A stretch of DNA of 64,000 nt from Marinoscillum sp. 108 (GTDB taxonomy: Bacteria > Bacteroidota > Bacteroidia > Cytophagales > Cyclobacteriaceae): positions 3,036,501-3,100,500 of the forward strand of contig NZ_LR734808.1 in the NCBI RefSeq assembly GCF_902506655.1, read 5' to 3'. The position numbers were made by a program, and so were the translations under genes. A model generated the notes under the pieces. The model was given only the letters and a program-made list of their open reading frames with translations. It searched no databases and was not told the origin of the DNA. Each line of letters opens with the position of its first letter. Position 1 is the stretch's first letter. This document shows, in pieces, positions 17,252 through 26,699 of the stretch.

Positions 17252-18538
17252 ATGGAAGACCCTTCCCTTTATTTAGGAATTTTAACATGCCTTTTGTTCT
17301 CTGCCTTTTTTTCCGGTATTGAGATTGCTTTTATTTCTGCGGACAAGCTGCACATAGAGGTAATGAGCAAGAAAGGAAGCTTCACTGGTCGGGTACTCTC
17401 AGAGTTTGTCACCAGAAGATCCTCCTTTTTGGCCACCATGCTGGTCGGCAACAACCTGAGTATTGTCCTCTATGGTATTCTGATGGCCAAATTTATTGAG
17501 CCCTGGCTGTACACAGTGCTGCCTGAAGCACTTACCGAAGACATAGTAGTGCTAATCCTGCAGTCGCTCATTTCCACGCTTATTGTCCTGATCACAGCTG
17601 AATTCCTTCCGAAAAGCCTGTTTATGCTGAATCCGGATACCATGCTGACAGTGTTTGCACTGCCCATGGCCCTGATCTATTACGCCCTGTATCCGGTGGT
17701 TTTACTGATCGTTTTCATTTCCAGGTTCATTATTACCAAGATCCTGAGGTTTGAATATTCTGAGGACAAGCCGGTATTTGGCCTGACAGACCTCAATAAT
17801 TATGTGAAGAAAAACATCCTGAACATAGAGAAGGAAGAAGATGCCGAGATAGATGCCAAAATTTTCAACAACGCCATAGAGTTTAAAACCATTCGGGTGC
17901 GTGAGTGCATGATACCACGTACTGAAATTCAGGCCGTGGATGTGAGTGACAAAATTGAGGAACTCAGAAGCGCTTTCATAGATACAGGTCATTCCAAGAT
18001 TTTGGTCTATAAGGAGTCCATAGATGATGTGATTGGCTATTGCCACTCCGTGGAGATGTTTAAGAAGCCCGAAAAGATCAAGGACATACTTACCCCCATC
18101 ATCATCGTGCCAGAGACCATGCTGGCCAATGAGCTACTCATTCAGTTTATCACAGAGCGAAAGAGCATTGCACTGGTGGTGGACGAATATGGGGGCACCT
18201 CGGGTATAGTGACTATGGAAGATGTGATTGAGGAGATTTTTGGAGAAATCCGCGATGAGCATGATGACGAGTACCTGGTTGAGGAAAAAATTGATGATTA
18301 TAATTTCATTCTAAGTGCCCGGCATGAAGTAGATTACCTCAATGACAAATACGAATGGGGGCTGCCTGTAGGCGAGTATGATACACTGGGGGGACTTATC
18401 CTGGCATTCCATGAAGACATCCCCACAGTCAATGAGACTATTTTAATACCACCATTTCATTTCACAGTTTTCACGATGGAGGAAAACCGCATTGACAAAG
18501 TGAAACTTACACTTCTGGACAAGGAAGAATCCTTGTAA
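17252..18538 (+). CDS. CNNM/CorC-type transporter with CBS pair (hemolysin family)
   Basis: 428 residues. Domain order: DUF21/CNNM membrane domain with three to four helices (about 1-190), a CBS pair (about 205-330; IPRTEIQAVD and VVDEYGGTSGIVTMEDVIEEI are typical) and a C-terminal CorC_HlyC domain (about 345-425). Proteins of this family handle Mg2+ or Co2+ efflux; 'hemolysin' is a historical name. The first codon is ATG at 17252, right after the small membrane gene, and the next gene has its own promoter. Confidence 0.9.
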   Translation: MEDPSLYLGILTCLLFSAFFSGIEIAFISADKLHIEVMSKKGSFTGRVLSEFVTRRSSFLATMLVGNNLSIVLYGILMAKFIEPWLYTVLPEALTEDIVVLILQSLISTLIVLITAEFLPKSLFMLNPDTMLTVFALPMALIYYALYPVVLLIVFISRFIITKILRFEYSEDKPVFGLTDLNNYVKKNILNIEKEEDAEIDAKIFNNAIEFKTIRVRECMIPRTEIQAVDVSDKIEELRSAFIDTGHSKILVYKESIDDVIGYCHSVEMFKKPEKIKDILTPIIIVPETMLANELLIQFITERKSIALVVDEYGGTSGIVTMEDVIEEIFGEIRDEHDDEYLVEEKIDDYNFILSARHEVDYLNDKYEWGLPVGEYDTLGGLILAFHEDIPTVNETILIPPFHFTVFTMEENRIDKVKLTLLDKEESL

Positions 18539-18580
18539 ATCAAAGGTTTAGATTCATTTTTTAATTAGTGTACATGTGGT

Positions 18581-18588
18581 TATTTTTG
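18581..18588 (+). promoter_or_regulatory. Predicted -7 box for the PpiD-like gene
   Basis: TATTTTTG, a full TAnnTTTG match, 31 nt before the ATG at 18620, with T-rich DNA at the -33 position. Confidence 0.5.
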
Positions 18589-18619
18589 CCGTCTTTAAAA
18601 AAAACACGCACAGAAAAAT

Positions 18620-20770
18620 ATGGCGCTGATTAATACTTTAAGAAAGAGAATGGGCAAGGTCGTTGTAGGCTTTGTGGCTTTCTCTATGTTCGCATTTATC
18701 CTGACGGACCTGTTCCAATCCAACTCCGTTTTGCTTGGAGGAAATGACACTACCATTGCAGAAATAGCCGGTAAAGACATTTCTTATGAGCAATTCCAGG
18801 CCAAGGTTAGTGAACTCTCATACATTTTTGCAATCAACAATCAGCGGGAGCCCTCATCGGATGAGATCGAAACGATCCGCGTGCAGGCATGGAATGCGCT
18901 GATTCTGGACTATGCATACAAAGGACAGTACGATGAACTGGGAATCACCGTCACCAACTCTGAGGTGGTGGATATGGTTCAGGGAAATAACATCGACCCT
19001 CAGATCAAGCAGTTCTTTTCTGATCCCAACACAGGTGAGTTTAGCCGGGAGAACGTGGTGTCCTTCCTACAGCAGCTCAACAGCGCACCTGCTCAGCAGC
19101 GTGCATCTTGGCTCTCTTTCGAAGACAGACTTAAGCCAAACCGTTTGGTAAAGAAATATGAAAACCTTTTGGCGCTCACCAACTATGTGACTACCGCCGA
19201 GGCTAAGAGTAAGTATGAAGCGCAAGGCACCAACATGTCTGTGGATTACTTCTATGTGCCTTTCTTCAGTGTGGCCGATAGCTTATTTACCGTTTCAGAG
19301 TCTGAAATGAAAAGCTACCTGTCTGCCAATTCTGAGCAGTACCAGCGCGAAGAGTCAAGAAGTCTTAATTATGTGGTATTCCCCATTCAGCCATCAGCTG
19401 ATGACTCGGCGTTTGTAAAGGAAGAAATCACCAGATTGAGAGAAGGTCTGATTAACAGCCAAAACGATTCTACCTTTGCCAATATGAATTCTGATGGTCT
19501 GAGCCCGTTCAGGTCGATCAGCGATCCGGGCTTGCTACCAGTAGGGTTAGTAGGTGCTGAAGTGGGTACCGTGACAGAGCCAACGCTGGTAGGTGACAAA
19601 TATGCCATCAGCAAGCTTTCAGACATTACAGAAGGTGATGAGGCTTTCGTGAAAGCAAGACATATACTTATAGAGATGGACGGAAACTCTGAATCAGCAA
19701 AAGCTGAGGCCAGAGGGAAAGCCAATGACATCATCAGTCAACTGAAAAAGGGAGCTGACTTTGCAGAGCTGGCTGCCATCAACAGTGCTGATAAGAGCAA
19801 CGCCAACAATGGTGGTGACCTGGGATGGTTTGGTGAAAACGGCAACTTTGTGCAACCGTTCAAAGACGCTGTATTTGCTCATAGAGGAACAGGCCTGTTG
19901 CCAAATCCGGTAGAAACTTCTTTTGGCTATCACATCATTCAGATAGACGAACCTAAAACCAAAACGGTATACAAAGTGGCTACCATCGAAAAAGAGCTGT
20001 TCGAAAGTGATGCTACGCTCAATGAAATTTACCGACAGGCGGATCTGCTGGCAGCTAATAGCTCTGATGCAGCTTCTTTAGCAGAAAATGCAAAAGAGGC
20101 CGGTCTGAGTGTTCGCTCAGCAAGTGCCATTGGTAAAAACGATTCAAGAGTGGGAGTACTCACAGACGCGCGAAACATTGTACTTTGGTTATACAATGAA
20201 GCCTCTGTGAACAAAGTTTCTGATGTGAAGGAATTTGATGACCAGTATGTGGTGGCAGTGATGACCGCCAGACAGCCAAAAGGTACCGCCACCTTGGCTC
20301 AGGTAGAAAATGAAATCAGAACAAAAGTTCTTAACGAGAAAAAGGCCAAATACATCAAGGATAAAATTGCGGGTCTTTCAGCATCAGACTTTGAAGGGAT
20401 GAAAGCTGAATATGGCGACAAAGCCAGAACAGGCTCGGCAGACCTGACACTGAACAGCAACTCATTCCCAAGTGTGGGTTTTGCTCCTGAGGCAGTGGGC
20501 GTAGCATTCTCTCTGGATGAGGGTGAGAAGACTGCACCGTTTGAGACCTCTAATGGGGTATTGGTAGTGAGTGCTACAGCCAAAAGCACCCCTGAGCCTT
20601 TGGATGAGTATGTTTCTTACAAAACTCAGGTGGCCACAGAGAGACAAGGAAGAAAAACAGTAATTGCCAATTTCCCGCTTTCATTCACTCCGGTGTTTGT
20701 TTCACAATCACTTGACAATGCCATCAAGGAGTTCGCGGAGATTGAGGATAATCGATACAAATTCTTTTAA
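18620..20770 (+). CDS. Peptidylprolyl isomerase, PpiD/SurA-like foldase
   Basis: 716 residues. One N-terminal transmembrane helix (about 12-30, VVVGFVAFSMFAFILTDLF) anchors a large periplasmic part. A SurA_N-like helical region covers about 35-240, and a parvulin rotamase domain runs from about 342 (KARHILIEMDG) to about 440 (ETSFGYHIIQI), including GGDLGWFGENGNFVQPF. The C-terminal third is helical. It helps fold proteins emerging from the Sec translocon. Last gene of the envelope block; a terminator follows directly. Confidence 0.9.
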   Translation: MALINTLRKRMGKVVVGFVAFSMFAFILTDLFQSNSVLLGGNDTTIAEIAGKDISYEQFQAKVSELSYIFAINNQREPSSDEIETIRVQAWNALILDYAYKGQYDELGITVTNSEVVDMVQGNNIDPQIKQFFSDPNTGEFSRENVVSFLQQLNSAPAQQRASWLSFEDRLKPNRLVKKYENLLALTNYVTTAEAKSKYEAQGTNMSVDYFYVPFFSVADSLFTVSESEMKSYLSANSEQYQREESRSLNYVVFPIQPSADDSAFVKEEITRLREGLINSQNDSTFANMNSDGLSPFRSISDPGLLPVGLVGAEVGTVTEPTLVGDKYAISKLSDITEGDEAFVKARHILIEMDGNSESAKAEARGKANDIISQLKKGADFAELAAINSADKSNANNGGDLGWFGENGNFVQPFKDAVFAHRGTGLLPNPVETSFGYHIIQIDEPKTKTVYKVATIEKELFESDATLNEIYRQADLLAANSSDAASLAENAKEAGLSVRSASAIGKNDSRVGVLTDARNIVLWLYNEASVNKVSDVKEFDDQYVVAVMTARQPKGTATLAQVENEIRTKVLNEKKAKYIKDKIAGLSASDFEGMKAEYGDKARTGSADLTLNSNSFPSVGFAPEAVGVAFSLDEGEKTAPFETSNGVLVVSATAKSTPEPLDEYVSYKTQVATERQGRKTVIANFPLSFTPVFVSQSLDNAIKEFAEIEDNRYKFF

Positions 20771-20779
20771 AGACTTCTA

Positions 20780-20808
20780 AAGCCAGTGAAATTCACTGGC
20801 TTTTTTTT
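20780..20808 (+). terminator. Rho-independent terminator after the PpiD-like gene
   Basis: AAGCCAGTG (20780-20788) pairs with CACTGGCTT (20794-20802) over AAATT, with a T-run at 20801-20808. It lies 11 nt before the next ATG. Confidence 0.9.
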
Positions 20809-20819
20809 ATCTTTTAGGT

Positions 20820-21080
20820 ATGAGTTGGGACGTAGAGTCTTTCAGAGAGAAAGTAGAACTTCAGCATAATTTTCCAGGGTACTACACTTTTAAGTTTATA
20901 GTACCCGTGGACAAGAAGAGAGAGATATTGGATTTGATACCTCCAGGAGAGATTTCCTTTAAGGAGAGCTCTGGCAAAAATTACATCAGCATCACCGCCA
21001 AAACGAAACTGGAAACGAGCCAGGCCGTACTGGATGTATATATAGCCGCCAATGAGGTTGAAGGCTGTTTTGCACTATAA
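20820..21080 (+). CDS. DUF493 family protein (YbeD-like)
   Basis: 86 residues, full length for the family. The ferredoxin-like fold is recognisable from [16 protein letters not shown], the central [11 protein letters not shown] strand and the C-terminal [12 protein letters not shown] helix-strand. In E. coli the homologue YbeD sits near lipoate genes, but no function is established. Followed by the carbinolamine dehydratase gene after 13 nt. Confidence 0.88.
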   Translation: MSWDVESFREKVELQHNFPGYYTFKFIVPVDKKREILDLIPPGEISFKESSGKNYISITAKTKLETSQAVLDVYIAANEVEGCFAL

Positions 21081-21093
21081 AATCAAAAAGGAG

Positions 21094-21327
21094 ATGTGGA
21101 AAGAACAAGATAACAAGCTTACGAGAACCATTGAGTTTAAGGATTTTGTGTCAGCATTTGGATTCATGTCCAAGGTGGCTATTGTGGCAGAGAAGATGAA
21201 TCACCACCCTAGCTGGTCCAATGTGTACAACAAAGTTTCTTTTGAGCTCACCACCCATGATGCCGGAAATACGGTGACTGAGAAGGATCGTACCCTGGCT
21301 AAAGCTATAGACGATTTGCTGGCCTGA
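21094..21327 (+). CDS. 4a-hydroxytetrahydrobiopterin dehydratase (pterin carbinolamine dehydratase)
   Basis: 77 residues from the ATG at 21094, which follows AAAGGAG; the frame is open upstream, but that part overlaps DUF493 and is not family-like. The active-site motif EKMNHHPSW and later FELTTHDAG and VTEKD are the family hallmarks. It dehydrates 4a-carbinolamine pterin during regeneration of the cofactor of phenylalanine hydroxylase, or acts on molybdopterin-type pterins. No hydroxylase gene is nearby, so the partner is not known. The first conserved strand is short at the N-terminus. Confidence 0.88.
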   Translation: MWKEQDNKLTRTIEFKDFVSAFGFMSKVAIVAEKMNHHPSWSNVYNKVSFELTTHDAGNTVTEKDRTLAKAIDDLLA

Positions 21328-21329
21328 AC

Positions 21330-22013
21330 ATGGAGTCATCCACACGGTTATACCTGGTTCCTACCCCTATCGGAAACCTCGGGGACATCACCTTCAGGGC
21401 AGTGGAAGTTTTAAAGAGTGTGGATAAAATCCTGGCCGAAGATACCCGTACTTCCGGGGTGCTGCTGAAGCACTATGGTATCACCACTCCCACAGAGAGT
21501 TTTCACTCTTTCAATGAGCACAAGCGAACAGAAACAATCATTTCCAGAATAAAGGCTGGAGAAACTCTTGCGTTGATTACCGACGCGGGTACCCCTGGAA
21601 TTTCCGATCCCGGATTCATGCTGGCCCGTGCGGCGGCCGATGAGGGAATCAAGGTAGAGTGCCTGCCAGGTGCCACGGCTTTCGTTCCGGCCCTTGTCAA
21701 GTCGGGATTGCCATCTGATAAATTCGTTTTTGAGGGGTTTCTTCCTCATAAGAAGGGTAGACAAACCCGCCTGGAATACCTGAAGGAAGAACCACGCTCC
21801 ATGATCTTCTATGAATCACCACATCGATTGATAAAAACACTTGGCCAATTTGCTGAATTCATGGGAGCAGATCGGAAAGTATCGGTATCCAGGGAACTGA
21901 CCAAGAAGTTTGAGGAAACCGTCAACGGTACCCTTGAAGAGGTGATCGGTTATTTCGAGGCAAAGACCATCAAAGGGGAGTTTGTGCTTATATTAGAAGG
22001 AAAGTCCAAATGA
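21330..22013 (+). CDS. rsmI: 16S rRNA (cytidine(1402)-2'-O)-methyltransferase RsmI
   Basis: 227 residues, shorter than the 286 of E. coli because the C-terminal extension is missing. It keeps the tetrapyrrole-methylase fold motifs PIGNLGDITFRAVEVL, LAEDTRTSGVLLKHYGI, ITDAGTPGISDPG, CLPGATAFVPALVKSGLP and VSRELTKKFEE. With RsmH it modifies C1402 in the decoding centre. It starts 2 nt after the preceding stop and overlaps the IMPase gene by 4 nt (ATGA). Confidence 0.94.
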   Translation: MESSTRLYLVPTPIGNLGDITFRAVEVLKSVDKILAEDTRTSGVLLKHYGITTPTESFHSFNEHKRTETIISRIKAGETLALITDAGTPGISDPGFMLARAAADEGIKVECLPGATAFVPALVKSGLPSDKFVFEGFLPHKKGRQTRLEYLKEEPRSMIFYESPHRLIKTLGQFAEFMGADRKVSVSRELTKKFEETVNGTLEEVIGYFEAKTIKGEFVLILEGKSK

Positions 22014-22807
22014 CCATTGACCTGGAAAATATTGCTCAGCTTGTTGCCCGCCTGACCAGAGATACGGGCGCATTCATCCGGCAGGAAGCTTCGGCGTTCT
22101 CCATAGAGCATGTGGAGCTGAAGGGTAAAAGTGATCTGGTGTCTTATGTGGATAAGGAGACCGAAAGGAAGCTTGTTACGGGTCTGAAAGAGATTTTGCC
22201 GGAGGCTGGATACATCACTGAGGAGAATACCATCGCTCAGGATAGAAGAGCATATACCTGGATCATAGATCCCCTGGATGGTACCACGAATTTCGTGCAT
22301 GGGTTGCCAACCTACGCCATTAGTATAGGACTGATGGCAGACCATGAAGTGGTCCTCGGAGTGATTTATGAGATCAACAGGGATGAGTGCTTTGTGGCCT
22401 GGAAAGAGGGTGGTTGTTTTCTGAATGATCAAAAAATTTCGGTCACAGAGGCCAGCGCCATCGACGACAGTTTATTTGCCACGGGCTTTCCAGTACATAA
22501 TTTTGAAAAGCTGGATGCTTATCTGGCTATCTTGAACGAGCTCATGAAAAATGCGCACGGTCTCCGAAGGGTAGGGAGTGCGGCTGTGGACATGGCCTAT
22601 GTGGCCTGCGGGCGGTATGAAGCATTTTTTGAACACAATCTTAATCCCTGGGATGTAGCAGCCGGAGTGATCATTGTGCAGGAAGCAGGAGGCACGGTTA
22701 CTGATTTTCAGGGGGGCAATGAATTCTTATTTGGTCGAGAAATGGTCGCTGCTGGCCCAGTGCACGGGGAGCTACTGCGGGTGATCCAAAAACACTGGAA
22801 CGACTAA
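22010..22807 (+). CDS. Inositol monophosphatase family protein
   Basis: 265 residues. The metal-binding motif DPLDGTTNFVHGLP near residue 85 and WDVAAGVIIVQEAGG near 220 define the IMPase superfamily; YITEEN near 70 supplies another metal ligand. These Mg2+ phosphatases act on myo-inositol 1-phosphate or related sugar phosphates; SuhB-like roles in rRNA transcription are also known. The substrate cannot be fixed here. Translationally coupled to rsmI. Its stop overlaps the convergent radical SAM gene by 4 nt. Confidence 0.9.
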   Translation: MTIDLENIAQLVARLTRDTGAFIRQEASAFSIEHVELKGKSDLVSYVDKETERKLVTGLKEILPEAGYITEENTIAQDRRAYTWIIDPLDGTTNFVHGLPTYAISIGLMADHEVVLGVIYEINRDECFVAWKEGGCFLNDQKISVTEASAIDDSLFATGFPVHNFEKLDAYLAILNELMKNAHGLRRVGSAAVDMAYVACGRYEAFFEHNLNPWDVAAGVIIVQEAGGTVTDFQGGNEFLFGREMVAAGPVHGELLRVIQKHWND

Positions 22808-23826
22808 GCCCAGACCTTTCCGCCTTCCGTGCAGTTCTTGCAAATTTCTATTTCATCCCTTGAAGTCAGCAGCGTTTTTCTGAAAGAGGCATAGCCATCT
22901 GAATGCCAGATATCCTTAAAAGGTTGATGAGAGGTATTGCCCAATACATGGTGCGCATCCTTATCAAAGCAGCAGGGGACCACTTTACCATCCCATGTGA
23001 TCACACAGGAGTGCCACATTTTCCAGCATTCTTTGAGGAGTTTGTTTTTGAGCCGATAGGTACCATCTGGCAAGGGGGCATATCGTGAGTATTTGTCCTG
23101 TGTAGGGATCAATTCATTCCCCTGGGCATAGTCATAGATCTGGGCGGTCTTGAAGACAACCTGATCCACGCCATAGGCTTTCCCCATTTTTTTGATTTCC
23201 GGAATTTCATGTTCATTGGGGCGGACGACGAGAAATTGCCAGACGACAAAAGGGGTACGGGATTTCAGCGCTTTTTTCCATTTCAGAATGTTCTCAGTTC
23301 CCTCCAGTACCTTATTTAGTTCCCCGGTTTTGCGGTATGCCTCGTAGGTTTCCTGAGTAGCTCCATCTATGGAAATAATCATCCGGTCCAGACCTGATTC
23401 CACGGTTTGTTTGGCGATCTCGTCGGTGAGGAAGTGAGCGTTGGTGGAAGTGGCGGTGTAAATTTTTTTGTCTGTGGCGTATTTCACCATGTTCAGAAGC
23501 TGGGGATGAAGATAGGGCTCACCCTGAAAATAGAAGATAAGGTAAGCCAGTGTGTCGCCGATTTCGTCCAAAATGGTTTTGAAGAGTTGTTGATCAAGTT
23601 TGCCGGTAGGGCGGGTAAAAGAGCGCAGCCCGCTCGGGCATTCGGGGCATCGGAGGTTGCACGCCGTGGTAGGCTCTATAGAGAGGCTGATCGGCAAACC
23701 CTTGATATGAGGGGTGCCTGTTTTCCGTGACTTACGGAAAGAGGTATACACATGAAAAGCATTAATTAGCCGTTTAAGGGTTAGCTTTGAGGCCAATTGT
23801 AAGCTATCATTGATGTTGATATACAT
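22804..23826 (-). CDS. Radical SAM/SPASM domain protein
   Basis: 340 residues. The radical SAM cluster motif is CNLRCPEC near residue 57. A C-terminal SPASM region holds further cysteines in CWKMWHSC, VVPCCFDKD and EICKNCTEGG, enough for auxiliary Fe-S clusters. Family members modify peptides, activate sulphatases or process sugars. No precursor peptide or sulphatase gene is adjacent, so the substrate is unknown. Divergent from the DUF4105 gene with only 11 nt between start codons. Confidence 0.88.
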   Translation of the reverse strand: MYININDSLQLASKLTLKRLINAFHVYTSFRKSRKTGTPHIKGLPISLSIEPTTACNLRCPECPSGLRSFTRPTGKLDQQLFKTILDEIGDTLAYLIFYFQGEPYLHPQLLNMVKYATDKKIYTATSTNAHFLTDEIAKQTVESGLDRMIISIDGATQETYEAYRKTGELNKVLEGTENILKWKKALKSRTPFVVWQFLVVRPNEHEIPEIKKMGKAYGVDQVVFKTAQIYDYAQGNELIPTQDKYSRYAPLPDGTYRLKNKLLKECWKMWHSCVITWDGKVVPCCFDKDAHHVLGNTSHQPFKDIWHSDGYASFRKTLLTSRDEIEICKNCTEGGKVWA

Positions 23827-23837
23827 AGTTTAAACTT

Positions 23838-25055
23838 ATGAATCATTCCCCGGATATGTATTGGAGACTCCTGGTTTTTTCCGTTCTAGTTTTGTTCTTT
23901 TTTAAAAGTGAGGGCCGGGAGGTAGAAGTATCCGACCAGGCAGAAATCAGCATCATGACCCTGGGCCCATACCAGGAAGAACTGTATTCGGCTTTTGGGC
24001 ACAGCGCCATTCACTTTTCTGATCCTGAGCGCAACATCGACTGGGTATTCAACTATGGTGTTTTCGATTTCGATCAGGAGAATTTCTATTGGAATTTTGC
24101 CCGAGGCAGAATGCTCTACAAGCTGGGCCTTTCCAGGTATACTCCGTTCAAAAACCACTACGCAAGGGAAAACCGGTACATCATAGAGCAACGACTGAAC
24201 CTCACTCTGGCTGAGAAACAGGCCATGGTGGATTTCCTTACCAACAACTACAAACCAGAAAACCGGGATTACTATTACAACTATGTATACGACAACTGTG
24301 CCACGAAGATGTATGATGTGCTGGTGGCGGTTTTTCCGAAGCAAATCACTTTCAATGCGGACTATGTGGAAGATGGAAAGACCATTCGGGACCTGATGGA
24401 CGACTACCTGGGAGACCAGCCGTGGGGAGACTGGATCATCGATATTGGTCTGGGGATGCAGATTGATAAGGAAGCCACTCCCCGAGAATATATGTTTTTG
24501 CCCGATTATATAGAAGCCTCTTTGTCTACCGCTTCCCTCAGGAGGGATTCTCTGGAGGTGCCACTCGTCGGCGAAACGGTGAATGTGTATGTACCCACTC
24601 CGGAGGAGCAGCAGGAGAGCAAGTTTTTCACACCTTTCAATTTCTTCGTGCTTGTGTTTTTTGTAGTTGGCTTCATTACCAACAGAGATTTTAAGAAGGA
24701 GAAGCGCACCAAATGGTTAGATCCGGTGGTTTTCACGTTGGCAGGTTTGATTGGCTGGTGGCTGGTGTTTTTGTGGTGGGCCACCGAGCATCTTTCCAAA
24801 GACAATCTCAACCTACTTTGGGCCATTCCTCTTCATATTCCTTTTGCCTATTTATTGGGAGTCAGGAAACTTCAGCCATTTTTGAGCAAATACTTTCTGG
24901 TGGTTTCAGCTGGATATCTGATTTTGCTGGTGATCTGGTCAGCATTGCCTCAGCCACTTCATATGGCGCTCATTCCATTGATTCTGACCATGATGCTCAG
25001 AGGATTTTACATTCATTCAGACCTTCAGAAGCAGCTCAGAAAAGCCAATCGATAA
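23838..25055 (+). CDS. DUF4105 membrane protein, possible lipoprotein N-acyltransferase (Lnb-like)
   Basis: 405 residues. A hydrophobic N-terminal segment (about 10-23) is followed by the DUF4105 domain with FGHSAIHF (His55), NYGVFDFDQENFYWNF and YVYDNCATKMYDVL (Cys154). A Cys/His pair of this kind suggests a papain-like or thiol acyltransferase centre. Four hydrophobic helices lie at about 253-270, 290-310, 325-345 and 350-395. From memory, the Bacteroides lipoprotein N-acyltransferase Lnb, a substitute for Lnt, has this architecture; assignment here is an inference. The 3' end overlaps the convergent LysE gene by 20 nt. Confidence 0.7.
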   Translation: MNHSPDMYWRLLVFSVLVLFFFKSEGREVEVSDQAEISIMTLGPYQEELYSAFGHSAIHFSDPERNIDWVFNYGVFDFDQENFYWNFARGRMLYKLGLSRYTPFKNHYARENRYIIEQRLNLTLAEKQAMVDFLTNNYKPENRDYYYNYVYDNCATKMYDVLVAVFPKQITFNADYVEDGKTIRDLMDDYLGDQPWGDWIIDIGLGMQIDKEATPREYMFLPDYIEASLSTASLRRDSLEVPLVGETVNVYVPTPEEQQESKFFTPFNFFVLVFFVVGFITNRDFKKEKRTKWLDPVVFTLAGLIGWWLVFLWWATEHLSKDNLNLLWAIPLHIPFAYLLGVRKLQPFLSKYFLVVSAGYLILLVIWSALPQPLHMALIPLILTMMLRGFYIHSDLQKQLRKANR

Positions 25056-25653
25056 AGTTGTACAATCCTAACAGGATGAAGATGATGCCTGGTAGCCGGT
25101 GTACCAGGAGCTGATTGTCGGCAATGTTGGTAAATCGGGCACCTAGCCGGTTGACCGTGAGCAGAAGGGCAAAAGTACCGATGGAGATGCCGCTGAGATA
25201 CAGCCAGAAGTTCACACCAGACAATGAGATGAGTCGATGATTCTGGAGGTAGGCGGTAACCGCCAGCCAAAAGGGGATCGTTAGCGGATTCAGTACCCCG
25301 AGGATCACCCCGAGTTTAAAGCCATTGCGGCCTTTCGGCGTTGTGGTTTTGGAGAGCAGCGATTGACTATTCGTTTTGGTGAGGAGATTGGCAACACCCA
25401 GGGCCAGCATCGCCAGTGCTGTGATAATCTGGAAGTATTCTGTAAAGAAGGGTTTTTCACTCAGGAAAAGCTGAAGGCGGACAGTCACCCCAGCATAGAT
25501 AAACTCTGTAATAGACGCAGCTAAAGCAAAGAAGAAAGCCGCACGTCGGTGGTTTTGCACCGAAAGCTGCATGCTGGTGATGTTGATGGTGCCGGGGGGA
25601 ATGGACCCGAGATAGCTCACCACAAAGGCAATGATGAAGACCTGAGTACTCAC
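25036..25653 (-). CDS. LysE-family translocator
   Basis: 205 residues with about six transmembrane helices. The start FIIAFVVSYLGSIPPGTINI carries the PPG motif typical of LysE/RhtB exporters, and LGVLNPLTIPFWLAV is the second repeat. Such proteins export amino acids or small metabolites; the substrate is not known. It begins inside the last codons of the ATP-grasp gene upstream (4-nt overlap), so it is the last gene of a four-gene minus-strand run. Confidence 0.8.
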   Translation of the reverse strand: MSTQVFIIAFVVSYLGSIPPGTINITSMQLSVQNHRRAAFFFALAASITEFIYAGVTVRLQLFLSEKPFFTEYFQIITALAMLALGVANLLTKTNSQSLLSKTTTPKGRNGFKLGVILGVLNPLTIPFWLAVTAYLQNHRLISLSGVNFWLYLSGISIGTFALLLTVNRLGARFTNIADNQLLVHRLPGIIFILLGLYNFIDWLF

Positions 25654-26699
25654 AATGCGCTTTCTATTTTCCTGTTATACGCTCTGATCGTTTTCATTTT
25701 TTTCCAGCCTTGCGCAAATGTCCAATAGGGGATTCCCTTCTTGCGATTGGCGCGGCTTATTTCTGCCAAGGTAGACAAATGCCAAAATATAGCCCGATAG
25801 CCCTTCCATAGGGAGTAACCGGGCTGATAGATGTGTCCGGGTTCTGCGCCTGCGCCGTTCAGTTCCAGAATCATTATGTTTTTACCTTCTTCCAGATCAC
25901 TCCACGAGGTACACCTCAGGTCAAATCGCCCAAAATGGAAGTCTTTGATGCCTTTGGCAATGGTGTTAAAAGTACTGTTGAGTTGACCCGTGATACGGTT
26001 ATTGGCATTCAAAAAAGTGGTGCCCCGGCAGTGATTACCGATGCCTTCCACGGTGACTTTTTTACCCTTTTGAGGAATCTCCTCCAGCAACAACTGAAAG
26101 CGTGGATGATTTGTGTCAATTTGAAGCAAAGCCCGTGGGTTACTGTCCAGCAGTTGTTTCACGGTATGGTGGCCATCTCCCACCACTGACATGAAATCCT
26201 TTTCTACAATAGATGTGATGCGCCCCTCAGCGTTATTCGGATGTTTCACGAAGAATACCCCCAACTCTAATGGGAATGATACAAATGCTTGCATCAGTAA
26301 AGGTACCGGGCATTTGGCCAGGTATTTTTCCAGAGCTTGCTCATCATTGATTTTTTCCACGAGTTTGCCACGCTCCCCTATGTCCGGTTTGGCAATGAGC
26401 GGATAGCCAATTTGTTGGGCAAAGGTTTTAGCCGCGCTCTCATCTCCGGGTGCAATGAGCCGATAGGCTGGAAGGTACTTCTCGGGAATGAGGTCAAAAA
26501 TGGCCGACTTACTTTCACCAAGCATTCCCCCAAAATCGATGCTCGGGTTGGCGGCTGTAAAAAAGAAGAGCGACTGGCATCTGAAGGCCAGCCAGGGGTA
26601 GTAAAAGTTCACTGGGAAATAGAGTACAGCGAATGGCCAAAATTCCCAATGAGTGACTTTATACCAGAGTGATTTTAATCGAGAGACCGTGCGATGCAT
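25650..26699 (-). CDS. ATP-grasp domain protein
   Basis: 349 residues. A hydrophobic patch at about 20-45 (FWPFAVLYFPVNFYYPWLAF) may touch the membrane. The ATP-grasp core shows IGYPLIAKPDIGERGKLV (lysine binding ATP), LLMQAFVSFPLELGVFF and, near the end, DLRCTSWSDLEEGKNIMILELNGAGAEPGH, where Glu and Asn bind Mg-ATP. The family ligates carboxylates to amines or thiols. Substrate unknown. Its ATG overlaps the stop of the DinB-like gene by one base. Confidence 0.8.
   Translation of the reverse strand: MHRTVSRLKSLWYKVTHWEFWPFAVLYFPVNFYYPWLAFRCQSLFFFTAANPSIDFGGMLGESKSAIFDLIPEKYLPAYRLIAPGDESAAKTFAQQIGYPLIAKPDIGERGKLVEKINDEQALEKYLAKCPVPLLMQAFVSFPLELGVFFVKHPNNAEGRITSIVEKDFMSVVGDGHHTVKQLLDSNPRALLQIDTNHPRFQLLLEEIPQKGKKVTVEGIGNHCRGTTFLNANNRITGQLNSTFNTIAKGIKDFHFGRFDLRCTSWSDLEEGKNIMILELNGAGAEPGHIYQPGYSLWKGYRAIFWHLSTLAEISRANRKKGIPYWTFAQGWKKMKTIRAYNRKIESAL

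Noticed and set aside
20355-20647. Antisense frames inside the PpiD-like gene
   Set aside because: They are shadows of a well-supported 716-residue gene.
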